Positions 1-11,600 of a DNA stretch of 64,000 nt are shown here, in pieces. Position 1 is the first letter of the stretch. The number at the start of each line of letters is the position of its first letter. The DNA is from Dinochytrium kinnereticum (Eukaryota > Chytridiomycota > Chytridiomycetes > Chytridiales > Chytridiaceae). The stretch is from contig JADGJT010000052.1 of the NCBI GenBank assembly GCA_027604005.1, positions 22,273 through 86,272 of the forward strand. The letters are read 5' to 3'. A program made the translations under genes and the position numbers. The notes below the pieces were generated by a model that was given only the letters and a program-made list of their open reading frames with translations, had not been told where the DNA came from and searched no databases.

Positions 1-1590
1 CTTATTCTTGGGACTTCGTCGGCCTTTTCTGGATCAATATCTACGTCATTACTATCAAAGCAAAGATCTTCTTCGCCTCCCTCTCGAATGCAATTTGCAG
101 CTGTGGAGCGAGTCTTTCAGCTTTTCTGCAAGGCCGAAGTGTCTAATGAGATGGGTGGGAAGGGAAGCTTGCTATCAATATTGCAAGACTTGGAGGGGAT
201 GCTTTTATCCGTTGACTACCCATTTACCCCGGCGAACGCGTCGACCCCTGGATCGAAATCAAGAGGGTCTACGGGTATTAACAACCTTACGCCGGGCCGA
301 AGAATGGTTTTTGATCAATCCAGGGGAGGTAGTGACTTAGATGATTGGAATGAGGATTCTGCTTCCTGGATTACCCGATACGGAAAAGAGACTCTAACTA
401 GCTGGATCAGAACGCATATGGCCAATCTTGAGGCTCGTATTGATTTCGAACCTGTTTTCCGATCACCTGATGAAAGTAGAGTTGGAAAAGAAGTGGGTCT
501 TCTGACACTCGTTCGGTTTTTATTGCCGCTGTTATTACGGAATGTTCATAACAATTATTTTTTTCCTTCAAAGGTTAAAAAGCTTTTGACGAATATCCAT
601 AGCACTATCAACCGCTTAAAGACCTACTTACCAGTAGATGGCCGTAAGAAGCCGGAAGCTGGAGCCATTGGTTCCCCTACGAAAGGGCCGAGATTCTTAA
701 ATGAAAGGAACCAGACTGTATCTCCTACAAGCGGAAGAGATTCCGTCTCAACCATCGCTAGTAATACCTATCGAGACGAACTTCGCAGCCCTTTGAGCCC
801 GGTTTCCCCTGGCCCAGGAGAGTCTAATATACCTTCGACGGTTTCGAGCTGGGCGGCCCAACTGTACAAGAATGTTTCTGGCATGTTATCTAGCTCCCGG
901 AGTAATCCAAAGACAGATGAGAGTCGTAGTGAGGTTATCTCCCAAGCGATGGCAAAGCTGTGTAATCTTTCCGAGCTGACTGTTGTGCTGTTTAGCGTCA
1001 GCGCCCAAAGGAAAGCCGCCATTATTGAGTCTGTGGGTGGAAGTTTCTCCGAAACCGACTTCACGGAGGTACAGGAGTACGAAGACTCGGCTACTGTTAG
1101 AGAAGTGGCCCCTGGTGTTTTCACGCCGTCCCTTTTGAAAAACAACCAAACATTATCTTCGACGGGCCGAATGCAGGTACATATCATAAGCCTCGGCTGC
1201 TTTTTTCTCTATTCTCGTCCTATTTCAATGATTTTGATCATTTGAGTCCCTAAATAGGTTAAGCGAGGCATACGGAAATGCTCACCTTTGGATGTTCCGA
1301 TTCGACCCAGTAGCCGGGTCCACAAAATTATCCTTTCTAATGAAAGTAAGTGGATTGTCTACATGACAGAGTACCTTGCCGAAAATTATGGGATTCGTTG
1401 GCTCCGCCCTTATGTGACCTTGCCTAGCCTTTTCTTGTATGCAGCTATTATTTTGATTCTTTACTTTCTGTTTAACCCACTTGGGGCTTTTGTTTGCATG
1501 CTGGCTTTTCATCCAATTTTTTGTATCAGTGCAGTTGTTTTGTCCTTATACTATTTTATATATCATGGTCTGATTACCGTGCACACGTAA
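1..1590 (+). CDS. Unrecognised protein with C-terminal membrane tail, 5' partial
   Basis: The reading frame is already open at base 1, so the N-terminus lies outside the window. The model is join(<1..1176,1258..1590), giving at least 502 residues. The intron starts GTACAT after Met-Gln and ends AAATAG, and both exons join in phase 0. The visible protein is mostly helical and hydrophilic. It has a leucine-rich helical stretch around residue 165 (LLTLVRFLLPLLLR), then a Ser/Pro-rich linker, and a conserved-looking block starting SSWAAQLYKNVSGML. The second exon ends in two hydrophobic segments (around LFLYAAIILILYFLF and the last 35 residues), so a C-terminal membrane hairpin or tail anchor is likely. 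I do not recognise the family. The gene converges on the SH3 membrane-protein gene at 2101. The end could differ if a second intron (donor GTAAGT near 1347) is used. Confidence 0.6.
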
Positions 1591-2100
1591 GACTCTGAGA
1601 TGCTCGACGTGCTCGGGCCGTTCTTTTTTCTTGTCCCTTTATGTTTCGGTATATTTTATTTTATTATCCATTTCTTCTCTCGTGAGTTTGCTATATAAAT
1701 GTGTTTTGCTCTTTCCCAACTTCTTCTGCCTTACTATCTACTACTTTACACTTTTTCAGGTTATCCTGGAGCATTTTGAGGTATTCGCATGTTCTTCGCT
1801 TAAAGTAATAGTTGAAGTTGCATTAAAAAACTATATGTTACATTAACAATAATGAACTGGAAAATTACAAAAAGAATAGGGACCAAAACGAATTACTGAA
1901 AGCGACATGATGGGATGATGACAAGAATGAAAATGTAAAGACAAGGAACAAGAAGATAACGCACAAAAGGGCTATTAAACCACGGAAAAAACCAATAAAG
2001 TACCCAAAAGCATTAGTGTTTTTATAGCTGAAAATGAGACAACTTTTTCGCCTCCCTAGTCTAATCAACTACGTGCCTATTACACCGGAACTCTCAAACA
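1591..2100. other. Convergent intergenic region, 510 bp
   Basis: AT-rich spacer between two convergent genes. The short open frames here are low-complexity, made of Phe/Leu/Ser. It presumably holds both 3' UTRs. No repeat, RNA gene or other signal was seen. Confidence 0.5.
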
Positions 2101-4400
2101 TTATCGACCAGCTTGTGAAGTGCCTCTTTTGCTGCTCACTCTCCTCAGAGGAGACTTCGCACTTCCAAACTCCATAATCCCCGACCTCCTCATCATAGCC
2201 GAAAGCCTCTCCTGAGCTATAATTTGCTGCTCGATGCTCAGGGCGAGCGGTGTCATGTGGGGGGACTTTCCTGATGCAAGCTGACTTTGACGATGATGGT
2301 TGATGTTAGGGTATGCAGCGGAAGCTGATGATAGGAGGCTCTGATAGTCACTCCCTACTGCACTTTGCTGCGGGAGAGCCGAGTTAAGCTGGCTTTGAGG
2401 AGAAGGTGACGAGAGAGTCGTCACGGATGGCGCACTAGCGATAACGCAAATAAGCGGGAAAGCACCCTGAGCCCCTGTCTCAGGGACCATTCCAAGTCCC
2501 CATCCATCATCAAAGCAGGTAAGGATAAGAATATCCTGCCCTTCTTTGAGCTCTAACTCGTCTGCTAGGACAGGAGAGTAGGAATGAAGCACTTTCATCA
2601 TCAGTGGTTGGGTCGACGATCCGTCTGGAAGGACCGAAGGAGAGGGGTTGCGGGATTGCTTCTGCTGCGTGTGTCCGCTCGTGTCATTTGAAGCGGAAGA
2701 TGGAGGAAGTGTAAGATTCTGGTAGTAACGCGAGGTTCTCGCCACAGCCGGAGGCATGCTCATAGACATGGCTGAGCTGGGCTGTGGCGTGATAGGAGCG
2801 GGAGAGGGAGATCCATGCTGGATCATAAGAGGGGTGGCAGAATTTGGCGTCTTGGGGGTGGTAGGCGACATAACACCCATGGCCGACGTTTGATGCATTG
2901 TCACAGTAAAGCGTGAAGCCGCAGAGTCCGATCTTGCTCTTGACGTCGCAGAGTTAGACCTGCTCCTGTTTTCCCCAGTCGCGGCCAAGATTGGCGCGGT
3001 GCTGCCGTAAGAAGCGGAATTGGCTATGACACTCTGCTGGTCTCTAGGTGAGACAATGCTATACCCGCGTGACCGCCCCCCATCTTTATGACTGACGGGG
3101 AGAGCGGACTGTGAAGTTGAAGTGGCCAGAACCTTGAAGTTGGAGGCCGACGCGAGGTGGCTCTGGGATGGAGTCACAGAGGGTGATGTGGAAGTTGACT
3201 GGTTCGAAGAGAAAAAGTTCTGCCTAGACTTTCGGGCGTCCCGCCTTTGTCGCGATTTAATGACCACCAGGGCGACACCAACGATAAGAACCACTAGTAC
3301 GATGATCCCCGCACCAATCATGGTTATGAGGCTGACTGAAGAGAGAGAAGACGTTTGTGGTGAAGATAGGGCAGATGTTGGCAAGGACGTGCTTGACTGT
3401 CCGCTAGACAAGGAGGGAAGATTCTGTGCAGATAGCGTTCTCAATGATGACGCAGTCGAAGAGGTCCTCTGTCCCACAAAGTTATTTACCGCGGGGCTTG
3501 GGGGGGTTGAAGAAGATATGGGAGCGGGAGAAGTAGTAGTGGTCGTCGTTTGAGATGCCAGAAATGCAGAGCAGCATCTATCGCCCACTGAGTCGACTAA
3601 CTCCGGACAACGTGTTGATTCAATACTTGTTGTCCTGAATCCGCATTGAGTGGCGTCTGAAGGCGCCCCTAAACTGCAAAATCCACCATTCGAAGCTTCG
3701 GCGGTCTGAAATTCGTTGCAGTACGCAGAGAAGGTGCTCATAACTCCAGATCGATGGGCCCTCTGGTCGTCTGTGGCAAGAGAAAGAGGGCAAGCCACTG
3801 GGTCGCTGACTAGAGCAGAGAAGGATGAAACTGCCAAGTTACATTGGCTGCTGCAGAGCATTGGACCATGCGGCATCCCACCGACTGGAACTGCACATCC
3901 AGCTAATGTGGCATCCCATACGAAACGGGCACACCAAAAAGAAACTTGATATCTATATAATTGGGGGACGTTAAAATGTTACTTTCTATCGCTGCTTTGG
4001 TGCAGGAAAGAGATAAGGATTTGGGTATATCTCACCTCAACATATCCACTGCCGGCTCTGCTTCTGCCCTATCACAGCCATGAGTGTTTGCTAAGCGACT
4101 GGCCAGATCGGCTGGTGATGAGACATTGATAGAGAGAAACCTGGACATTTCATCTTCATCTGCAAAGCCTCGAGCGTTGGTGGGATCAAAAAGAATAGGG
4201 TATCCACTAAAGTCCTGGCCTATTTAAGCGGAGCTTTAGAGTTTGCAAATGACGAACGACTGAGCAACCCCCCATTAAGGTAAGCACTAACCACAAGGTG
4301 AAGATCCAGACAGCGCAATACAGCCCTGAGCTTGGGCCAAGGTACTTTTAACCACACCGAAAAGTACGAGCAACCACAGCATTGAGACCTTCATATCCAT
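2101..4400 (-). CDS. Single-pass membrane protein, Cys-rich ectodomain and cytoplasmic SH3 (paralogue A)
   Basis: Three exons on the minus strand: complement(join(2101..3952,4036..4219,4292..4400)), 714 residues. The phases fit exactly, reading SSPCG|QDFSGYP and VDMLR|YQVSFW across the two introns. Order: signal peptide (residues 1-24, LLVLFGVVKSTLAQAQ), a Cys-rich ectodomain to about 250, a Ser/Thr/Pro stalk, one membrane segment at about 305-331 (MIGAGIIVLVVLIVGVALVV) followed by KSRQRR, a long low-complexity tail, and an SH3 domain at about 549-603 (ALHSY-type start, DDGWGLG, GAFPL). It probably anchors an SH3-dependent signalling or actin complex at the plasma membrane beneath the wall; this is inferred from architecture only. 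It is a tandem paralogue of the next gene upstream. Start alternatives are Met1 (MDMK) or Met3. Confidence 0.85.
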
Positions 4401-5385
4401 AACACAACAACGACCTCCTTCGTTCAACACCAGCCTAAGTAGCCCAAAGATTGATTGAACCAGTTTCTTTCTGTTCTCTATCGTCAGCACACACTCCTTC
4501 CTCTACGTTGAAGCCGTCTCAACTTCTGAGGAATAACCGATGGATGGAGTCCGCAGCACGGGAAGGGGAGGCGAGGGCGGAAGACGGTGAAGAGAGCCTA
4601 GCGAGTGTTTCGCACACCGGGAAGCGCAGAAGGCAGGCAGGTTTGCTAATGGCAAGTGCAGCGCCTCTGACTCTGGTTGGTTTGTCGGACTTCCTGTCCC
4701 TGACAATTCCCCCGTACTCCAGCGGCAGGCGATTGCTGCGGGCTGATTGGTGAGGCTGCGGGGACCAATGCTTTGGGCGAACGATGCTGAAACAGCAATA
4801 ATGATCGCCAGACGTCATGCATGCAGGAAAAGAAATCTGCAAGTGTGTGTGTGGTGTGCTTGCCAAATATGTGCTGGACATTCTGTGGAGAAGTATTCGG
4901 TGGGCACTTTTATTTTGTTGACAACATCAGTGGAACTAAAAAACAGGCGGCGAGGCAGAGAATGATCCTCCTTCGTTCCCTCTCCGTTTCCGAAAAAAAA
5001 AAATATTAGAAGATGAATGAGCGTGGGTTCAAACCGTAAAAGTGTCAAAAAGAAAGGCGCTGCCTCTACAAAATTAGGAGACGCAGAAAAAGATTGCCAA
5101 TACAAGTGTTTAAACGGGGTAGGTAATTGGGGAATACCTTCGAAGCGGGCATAGAAGAAAAATGAAGAGAGCGAGGAAAAAAAAAGGATAGAGGAAACGA
5201 GATGGAAGTAATAACTCGAATAGACGCAAAAACGCAAAAATGACGGGGAAAGACACATCCACAAAAGATAATTAATCTAACTGCAAAGATTAGCCAATGT
5301 AAGGAGAATCGGGCGGGGTATTCCTAAATGTTTTCACTACGGCCAGACAGCCGTTAATGTCTTGCAAAAGCCCTCCAAGATCAAT
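4401..5385. other. Intergenic region between the SH3 paralogues, 985 bp
   Basis: This spacer should carry the promoter and 5' UTR of paralogue A and the 3' UTR of paralogue B. Open frames inside it are short and show no family signature. No repeat or RNA gene was seen. Confidence 0.5.
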
Positions 5386-7763
5386 CTAGGACCGTCCGTC
5401 AAAGGTAGAAGAAGATACAACCGAGCTTCGAGCATCATATGTTGATGAGGATACAACTGAGCTGGCAACAGAATCTCTCGCAGCCGGGTAGACATGGAAC
5501 CTTGGAGCTCCCTGATCAAAGGTAACACCCCTCTTCAACGGCCCGTTAATTGGTGGCCGGGTAACTGGGGGTATTCCAGTATTACCGGTGTTCGGGACGG
5601 TATAGGAGGAGTTATCGGCTAAAGATGGGGTGGCTACGGTGGCTGTCGAAAGAGCAGACGGAAGGTCCTCGTCTAACTGCGCGTCGTAACCATTCTTTCT
5701 GAAATATTCCTCGGCCGGGGTCATTGGTACATCTTGCTCCTGCAGCCTTTGAATAGCGCTAACAGGCTTTGGTTGGGCTGATGGAGTATGGCGTGGTGCT
5801 TGGGCTTGGTTTCGAGGCTCCCCGCTAATGCCAGATGATCCCGAAAGTGGACTTGGGCCATTCACCCTAGTAACCTTCTTTTCATCCGTCGCTTGCAAAG
5901 GTTGACGAAGGGCTGCCATCTGCTCCGACGTAAACAAGGCGGAACTAACACGCTTAGAGAACCTTTGCAGCCGTTGGGCGCCTGAAGGTGGCCTTGCATT
6001 GGAAGCCATTGAAAGCCTCGAAGCCTCCTCCAAGCTGACAACACAGACAAGCGGGAAAGCACCCTGAGCCCCTGTCAAGGGATTCATGCCAAGACCCCAT
6101 CCATCGTCAAACGAGCGCAACAGAATAATGTCTTTCCCGACAGTAAGTTGTAATTCGTCTGCAAGGGTTGCGACGTAAGGATGAACAACTCTCATAGTGG
6201 ATTCCAAAACACTGATATCATCCGTCCCACTTAAGTCTGTAGCCACTGAATCTCGACCACTGGCATTGGCAGCCGCCAGGGCCGCGACGACAGGATTGAT
6301 GGGAGTCGAAGTAAGAGTAGGTGAAATGTTCAAAACACTTCCAGATCCTGCCGACTCGACGGCGGTGGAAGGACGACTATTCTCTGCTTGAATCTGCTGG
6401 GCGGGTGAAGTGGGTTGGCGATTATATTGCCGATTAAGGCTACCCTGATTGGGCGGCTGCGGCTGTGTCTGAATCCTTCCGACGTCGCGACTGAGGCTAC
6501 CATTCTGCTGCGCTACTGGCGATGTTAAACCAACGGGGCTCCGACCCAAACTTCCCATTTGCTGTGCCTGACCACGGCTCATACTGCTGTATTGTTCCTG
6601 ATTTCCGTTAATACTACTGTTCTGTGCTCTTTGATCACGGCCTATGCTGCCAAACTGCTGCTGTTGCTGCTGCTTCTGGCGGTCAGTCGAAGGGTAGTAG
6701 CCATAAGGGTCCGGCTGAAGACCTGTGGCCGATGTCGGGCCAGTATAGTTGTATGCATTTCCATTCACTGGTCCCTGGGATCTCCCGAGACTTTGCTGGT
6801 ACACCTTATTGCCGAATGCGGGATCAGTCACCTTGCCATTGTAAGGAATGCTTCCTGAAGAGCTAGAATTGGAGCGCCTTCTACGAATGCAACAGATTGC
6901 GAGAACGACGACGACTATAAGGAAGATAACGCCACCGACGACACCTCCAATTATGGGAGCAATCCCGGGGCCACTTGTAGCGGGAGACAAGTTGGAAGGC
7001 CTCGAAGACGGGCCGGCCGTGGCTGTAGAGGCAGTTGAGGGCACAACGGCAGTGCCTGATGAAGCCCCTATTCCGTTCCTCTGCCTGTAAGCAACACAGC
7101 AGCTATCAGAGGCGTTGAGACATCCAGTAGCGAGCTGATCGTCGGTCATGAAACCTATGTCATGGATGTCAGAGATATACTCAAAAAACGAATAGTGATA
7201 AAAAGCACGAAGAAGAAACAGGCATTAGGGCCAAAAAATATTAAAAACAAGCCTTGGAACTCACCACAACGTGGTTGATCGGAGGCAACTCCCGCAGAGC
7301 ATCCTTGAGAAGGACTTAGATTGAGATTTCTCAGGTTCTCTGTCCGCACACCATCGAAAATAGTGTACTGGCTAGAGACATATGAGGCTGGAGGCGCCGG
7401 GCACACTGACACATTGCTGACGAGCTCAAAGATCGTGTTGACGGCGAGGTCCATTTGTTCCGCACAGATGAACGATCCAGCAGGCACGGGGCTTCCTGAA
7501 CATTCGTTCGTGATCCCATCAATCACAAACTTAGCGCAAAAGAGAGAGACCTGATAACGAAGACCACCAGTGGCCGCTTTGAGAGGATCTCCGTCAGTGC
7601 ATGCATACTTTGTCGGGTTCACAAAGTTGCTGACGATGCTGTCTGTGCTCGCCAGGAATTCAAAGAGGTTGTTGAAGGTTCCTGGGCCCTGTGTATAGAT
7701 GGCGACACCAGCCAACGCGGGGCCACAGGGGCTATTGGCCGGCATGACATCGCATGTAGCCAT
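5386..7763 (-). CDS. Single-pass membrane protein, Cys-rich ectodomain and cytoplasmic SH3 (paralogue B)
   Basis: Two exons: complement(join(5386..7154,7265..7763)), 755 residues. The junction reads QPRCG|FMTDDQ in phase. The ectodomain has the same Ser-Pro-Cys-Gly block near the N-terminus and the same late Cys pair (DSCCVAYRQ) as paralogue A. Next come a Ser/Thr/Pro stalk, a membrane segment at about 234-256 (GGVVGGVIFLIVVVVLAICC) with a following RRRRS stop-transfer, a Gln-rich tail with repeated SLGR/SLSR-type motifs, and an SH3 domain at about 485-540 (LADELQL, FDDGWGLGM, GAQGAFPLVCV). No signal peptide precedes MATCDV, unlike paralogue A. Either a signal-peptide exon lies upstream (an acceptor-like ATAG sits directly before the ATG) or the N-terminus is atypical. 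The pair probably arose by tandem duplication. Confidence 0.83.
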
Positions 7764-8691
7764 TCTCTATCGATGCTTGTGAGTGTGAAAGGTGTTTGGA
7801 GATGGGCAGCGGTGGTGGTCGTAATGCAGTTACTCGCCGTCGCTTTCGTCGTCTGAGGGGGCAACAGGGGGTAACAGGGGGAGGGCAAGGGAGAATCGAA
7901 TGTAAGGTGGGCAGGACAAGACGCTTGTCTGTGTATCTGCGAGTACCACAAGACCGTTTCACGTTTGTCAACCCAACTCTGACAAAAAAAAAAGGGACTT
8001 CCCCATTTCCATTCAAAATACTCAAAGTTAGAATATCGCCTCTTCAGACATTTCAATGTTATTTGCATCGCATTTTCATTTATTTCTTAATTAGTGAGGG
8101 ACGAAGGAAAGAGAAGACAAACAAACAAAAAAGGACACCAGCAAGAACCAGGGAAAGAAAAGAAACATGCTCGGAAGTAAAGCAGAAAGAAAAGAAGCAA
8201 ACAGCATCGATACAACACAACCCACTCCCAATAATATAAAACGCGAGCAAAAACAAAGTAAAAGCGCAGAGAGAAAAACAAACAAAATAGTCGACCAAAA
8301 AGAAAAAACAACAAAAACGTACATGTAGAGGAAAGGCTTGCCATGGAAAATTGCCAAATGTCCCGAGAATAGCCAAACTATATCCAGGCAGAGCCGTTTT
8401 CCACCAACATAACAAAAGCACAGGGTGAATAAAGAAGGTATTGGTGTTGGGGTAAATAAAGAAACGTGCATAAAGAAACTACGTGTGGCTTCCATTCAAT
8501 GAAACAAAACGAAATCAAATTAAACACCAGCATAGCTGAGTACATTTGGAGCTCCATGAAGCTCAGTCGAAGGTACCAAACTATTTGCCGAAAAACTTAA
8601 GAAATAATACATAAACATTGCCACGAAGAAGGAAGAAAGGTGTGCAGAGAACGAAAGCGAGGGAAAAAAAAAGGAAGAAGTGAATCATGCC
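7764..8691. other. Intergenic region, 928 bp
   Basis: Upstream flank of SH3 paralogue B and downstream flank of the ABC transporter. It is A-rich on the plus strand from about 8090 to 8290, with AAAC/AAAG low-complexity runs. A signal-peptide exon for paralogue B could lie near 7770-8000, but I could not identify it. Confidence 0.45.
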
Positions 8692-11600
8692 TTATCGAAT
8701 CTTGAACTTAAGCACAAGATAAGCAACAAAGCGATACGATATTGTAAGGGCCGCAACAACCGTCAGCTTCTGCCATATCAGCCCCTCAAACCCAAGTAGG
8801 GCGAGGACGTCGTCACCGTCGCGGAAGCGACATGCATATGACTGATGGCCAGCCTCAATCGAATTAGGCGTTTGAGCCAGGGCACCAGAAGCGATAACGA
8901 CGGAAGGCGGCGCATATGCACCTCCAAAAGCTATCTCGACAGGAGAAGGGGCTATCGAGGTAGGGCTGGGTGATGCTGTAGCCGTGCGAAGGAAATCGGA
9001 AGGCACCACCAAAATGGCACCACCTGTAAACGACGGAACGGGCAAGCTACTAGTGGCAGAAGCAATGGCATCTACCGCAGACGAACTAAGTGTAGGTAAA
9101 ACTATATCGGTAGGCGCCGGGACGACAGAAGACAAAACAGTGGATATCTGAGGAAGACTTTCGGTAAATACTGGACCAGTAAGGTTGGTGGTAGGAAAAG
9201 GGGAGGTGTCGGACTGGTTCCTTTGTGGGCAAATCACTGCGGTGCCACGGAACTCTGCAATTCCAATAGCATGAGAGGCGTATCTGACCACAGAAACATA
9301 GTTCATGCGATCGAGCACAACAGGTGGCGCGATTGATAGGAAGCCTTAGGAAAAGATTACATTAAAAGCCGCACATGCTGAAACAACAAATCGGAAGAAC
9401 GGTAACATACCCGAAAGTAGTGTGACGACGGTAATAAGAGCACTCATTACTTGAACCGTGAAAGGCGAGTTGCGCACCAAGGCGCAAAAGCTAATTCCTA
9501 TTGATTCACCAGTGTGCGTCATCGCAAACGCGACAAATGCAAACACTAGGAAGTTGGTCACCGATGCCTGAAGACCAAAGAGGAACATGCAAATCACGGA
9601 AAAGGTGACAGAGGTAAAGATTTCTGAGGGAGGAATAGTTGTCAGCCTTAGGCCATAGAGAAGACGGCATTCATCTTAAAAAAACTTACGATAGGGAAGC
9701 TCGGTTAACATTCCGGCTACTAAGAACGACTCCAAGGAATACGCATTATCGGCCCTATCAAAGCGATAAAGCGCAAGATCTTTTCCAAACGTCGATACGT
9801 TCGTCATCATCGCCATAAATATCAACGCCGTAAACTCGTGCTGAAAGAACCAAAAAATCAGAATAGCAAGAAAAATGAAGCCTCTCAAGGTCATTAAATA
9901 ACTCACCAAAACTCCTAGCCTTGCCTGTACCTTGGCTTCGGATAAGTCTAGCTTATAGCAGTAAAGACTGACGATCAACGCGAACCCAAGGACAGTCCCA
10001 AGGCGATCGCCCACAAGGTTGAGCTGTCTCATCAGGTTCGTCCCCATCCGCGATAAGAGAACAGGCACCGCGACTGCAAAGGACGAGGAACACTTTCTCC
10101 GCTGTTCACGAACAAATCTCGCAATTAAGTCCATCTTTTCACGCTTGCGTTCACTAAGTTCAGCCTCTTTCATGGAGTCCTGTTCAGAGTCTCCTTCGAA
10201 TAGGGCAAGACTTCGCTCCGTCTCCGTTGGGATGGAATCAAGCTCATCAATACGATCCAACGTAGGGACCCTCCCCCGACTGTCGATATCGATGATGGGC
10301 AGGGGAGGCACCGGTGTAAATGTAAGGTCGATCCCTTGAGGATATACAGAGCCTCTCTTCGAACGTGGAGGCGGCTTACCCCCGTCTAACGTCGAATACA
10401 TATGATCTACAAACGACCCAAAAGAAGCCGCCGAGAGACGATGTGGATGAACAGGCTCTTCCCTGATCTCACCCGTCTCTTCCCCAGGCATGCTGTCACC
10501 CCCCAGCCTCTTCTGACCGATCGTGTGAGTATCTAAAGGAATGTCTCCAGAGACACCAACATCAACCATATTGCGGAACTTAACAGATGGTGATCGGACC
10601 ACAGCAGCCTTCTTCGCCTCCTCAGATTGTTCAGAGTCAGTTGCGATACCAACATTAACGGCCTTTCGCACTTTAAGAGATGGTGATCGCACTGCGGTAG
10701 CAACACAGACTTTTTTTGTGTCGTCGATCCCCGACTCGTTAGCAATCCCAGCATCGACCGTTTTTCGGAATGTCACAGAGGGAGACCTCAGCACGGTAGC
10801 CTGCTCATCAATATTTACTTCCTCGGATTCGACAGCGCCGGCATCGGAGCTTTTAGAAATCGACCCACTCCGCTGAACAGCCCAGAGCTTATTGCCCGTC
10901 CTCGAGACCCCAGTTGCCCGCAACCAGTGCGGCGACTCAACACTTTCCAGCGTATGAACTGATTGCCTTATACAAGGCGTATCGGCTTTGAGCAGTGCCT
11001 TGCGCTCAGCAAGACCAACAGTCTCGACTATCTCCTCAGCCCTAGGCTCAAAGGAGATCTTAGGAGGACTGGACTTGGTCGTCGTCAATCTGTTGTTCCA
11101 AGCAGATACAAGAGAATCCACCCTCCTCCTGCTTTCACTTTCAAACTGAACGTTTCGAAGGTCTACTGAAGATAGGTCGAGGAAAAAGTCGGCGGGGTTG
11201 GTATGGGGAGGAAGCGTGTAGCCGAGCTCAGTGAAATGCGCAAGAGTCTTGTGCATTGGTCCAGAGTAGACCAGCTTCCCACCGCGAGCGAGAAGGACAA
11301 GATTGTCGAAAAGATCTACTAGATCAGACCTCGGCTGTGAAGATGTTAGCCGATACTAAACACTGGGAAGCACGAATCAAACTAAAAATACCTGATGAAT
11401 TGTGCAGATAACAGTCTTTCCAGTAGCAGCGATTCGTTTAAGCGTGAGCATAACCATGTGAGAGCTAAAAGCATCGAGACCACTAGTTGGCTCGTCCTAT
11501 TAGCAGCAGGATTATTAGTAAATAGGATTTCAACTGTATAACAATGCACTTACCAGAATAAGAACCTTCGGATTCGTGATTGTCTGAATCCCAATGCTGA

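Noticed and set aside
3122..3553. 143-codon plus-strand frame inside SH3 paralogue A
   Set aside because: It is the antisense shadow of the low-complexity stalk and membrane segment.
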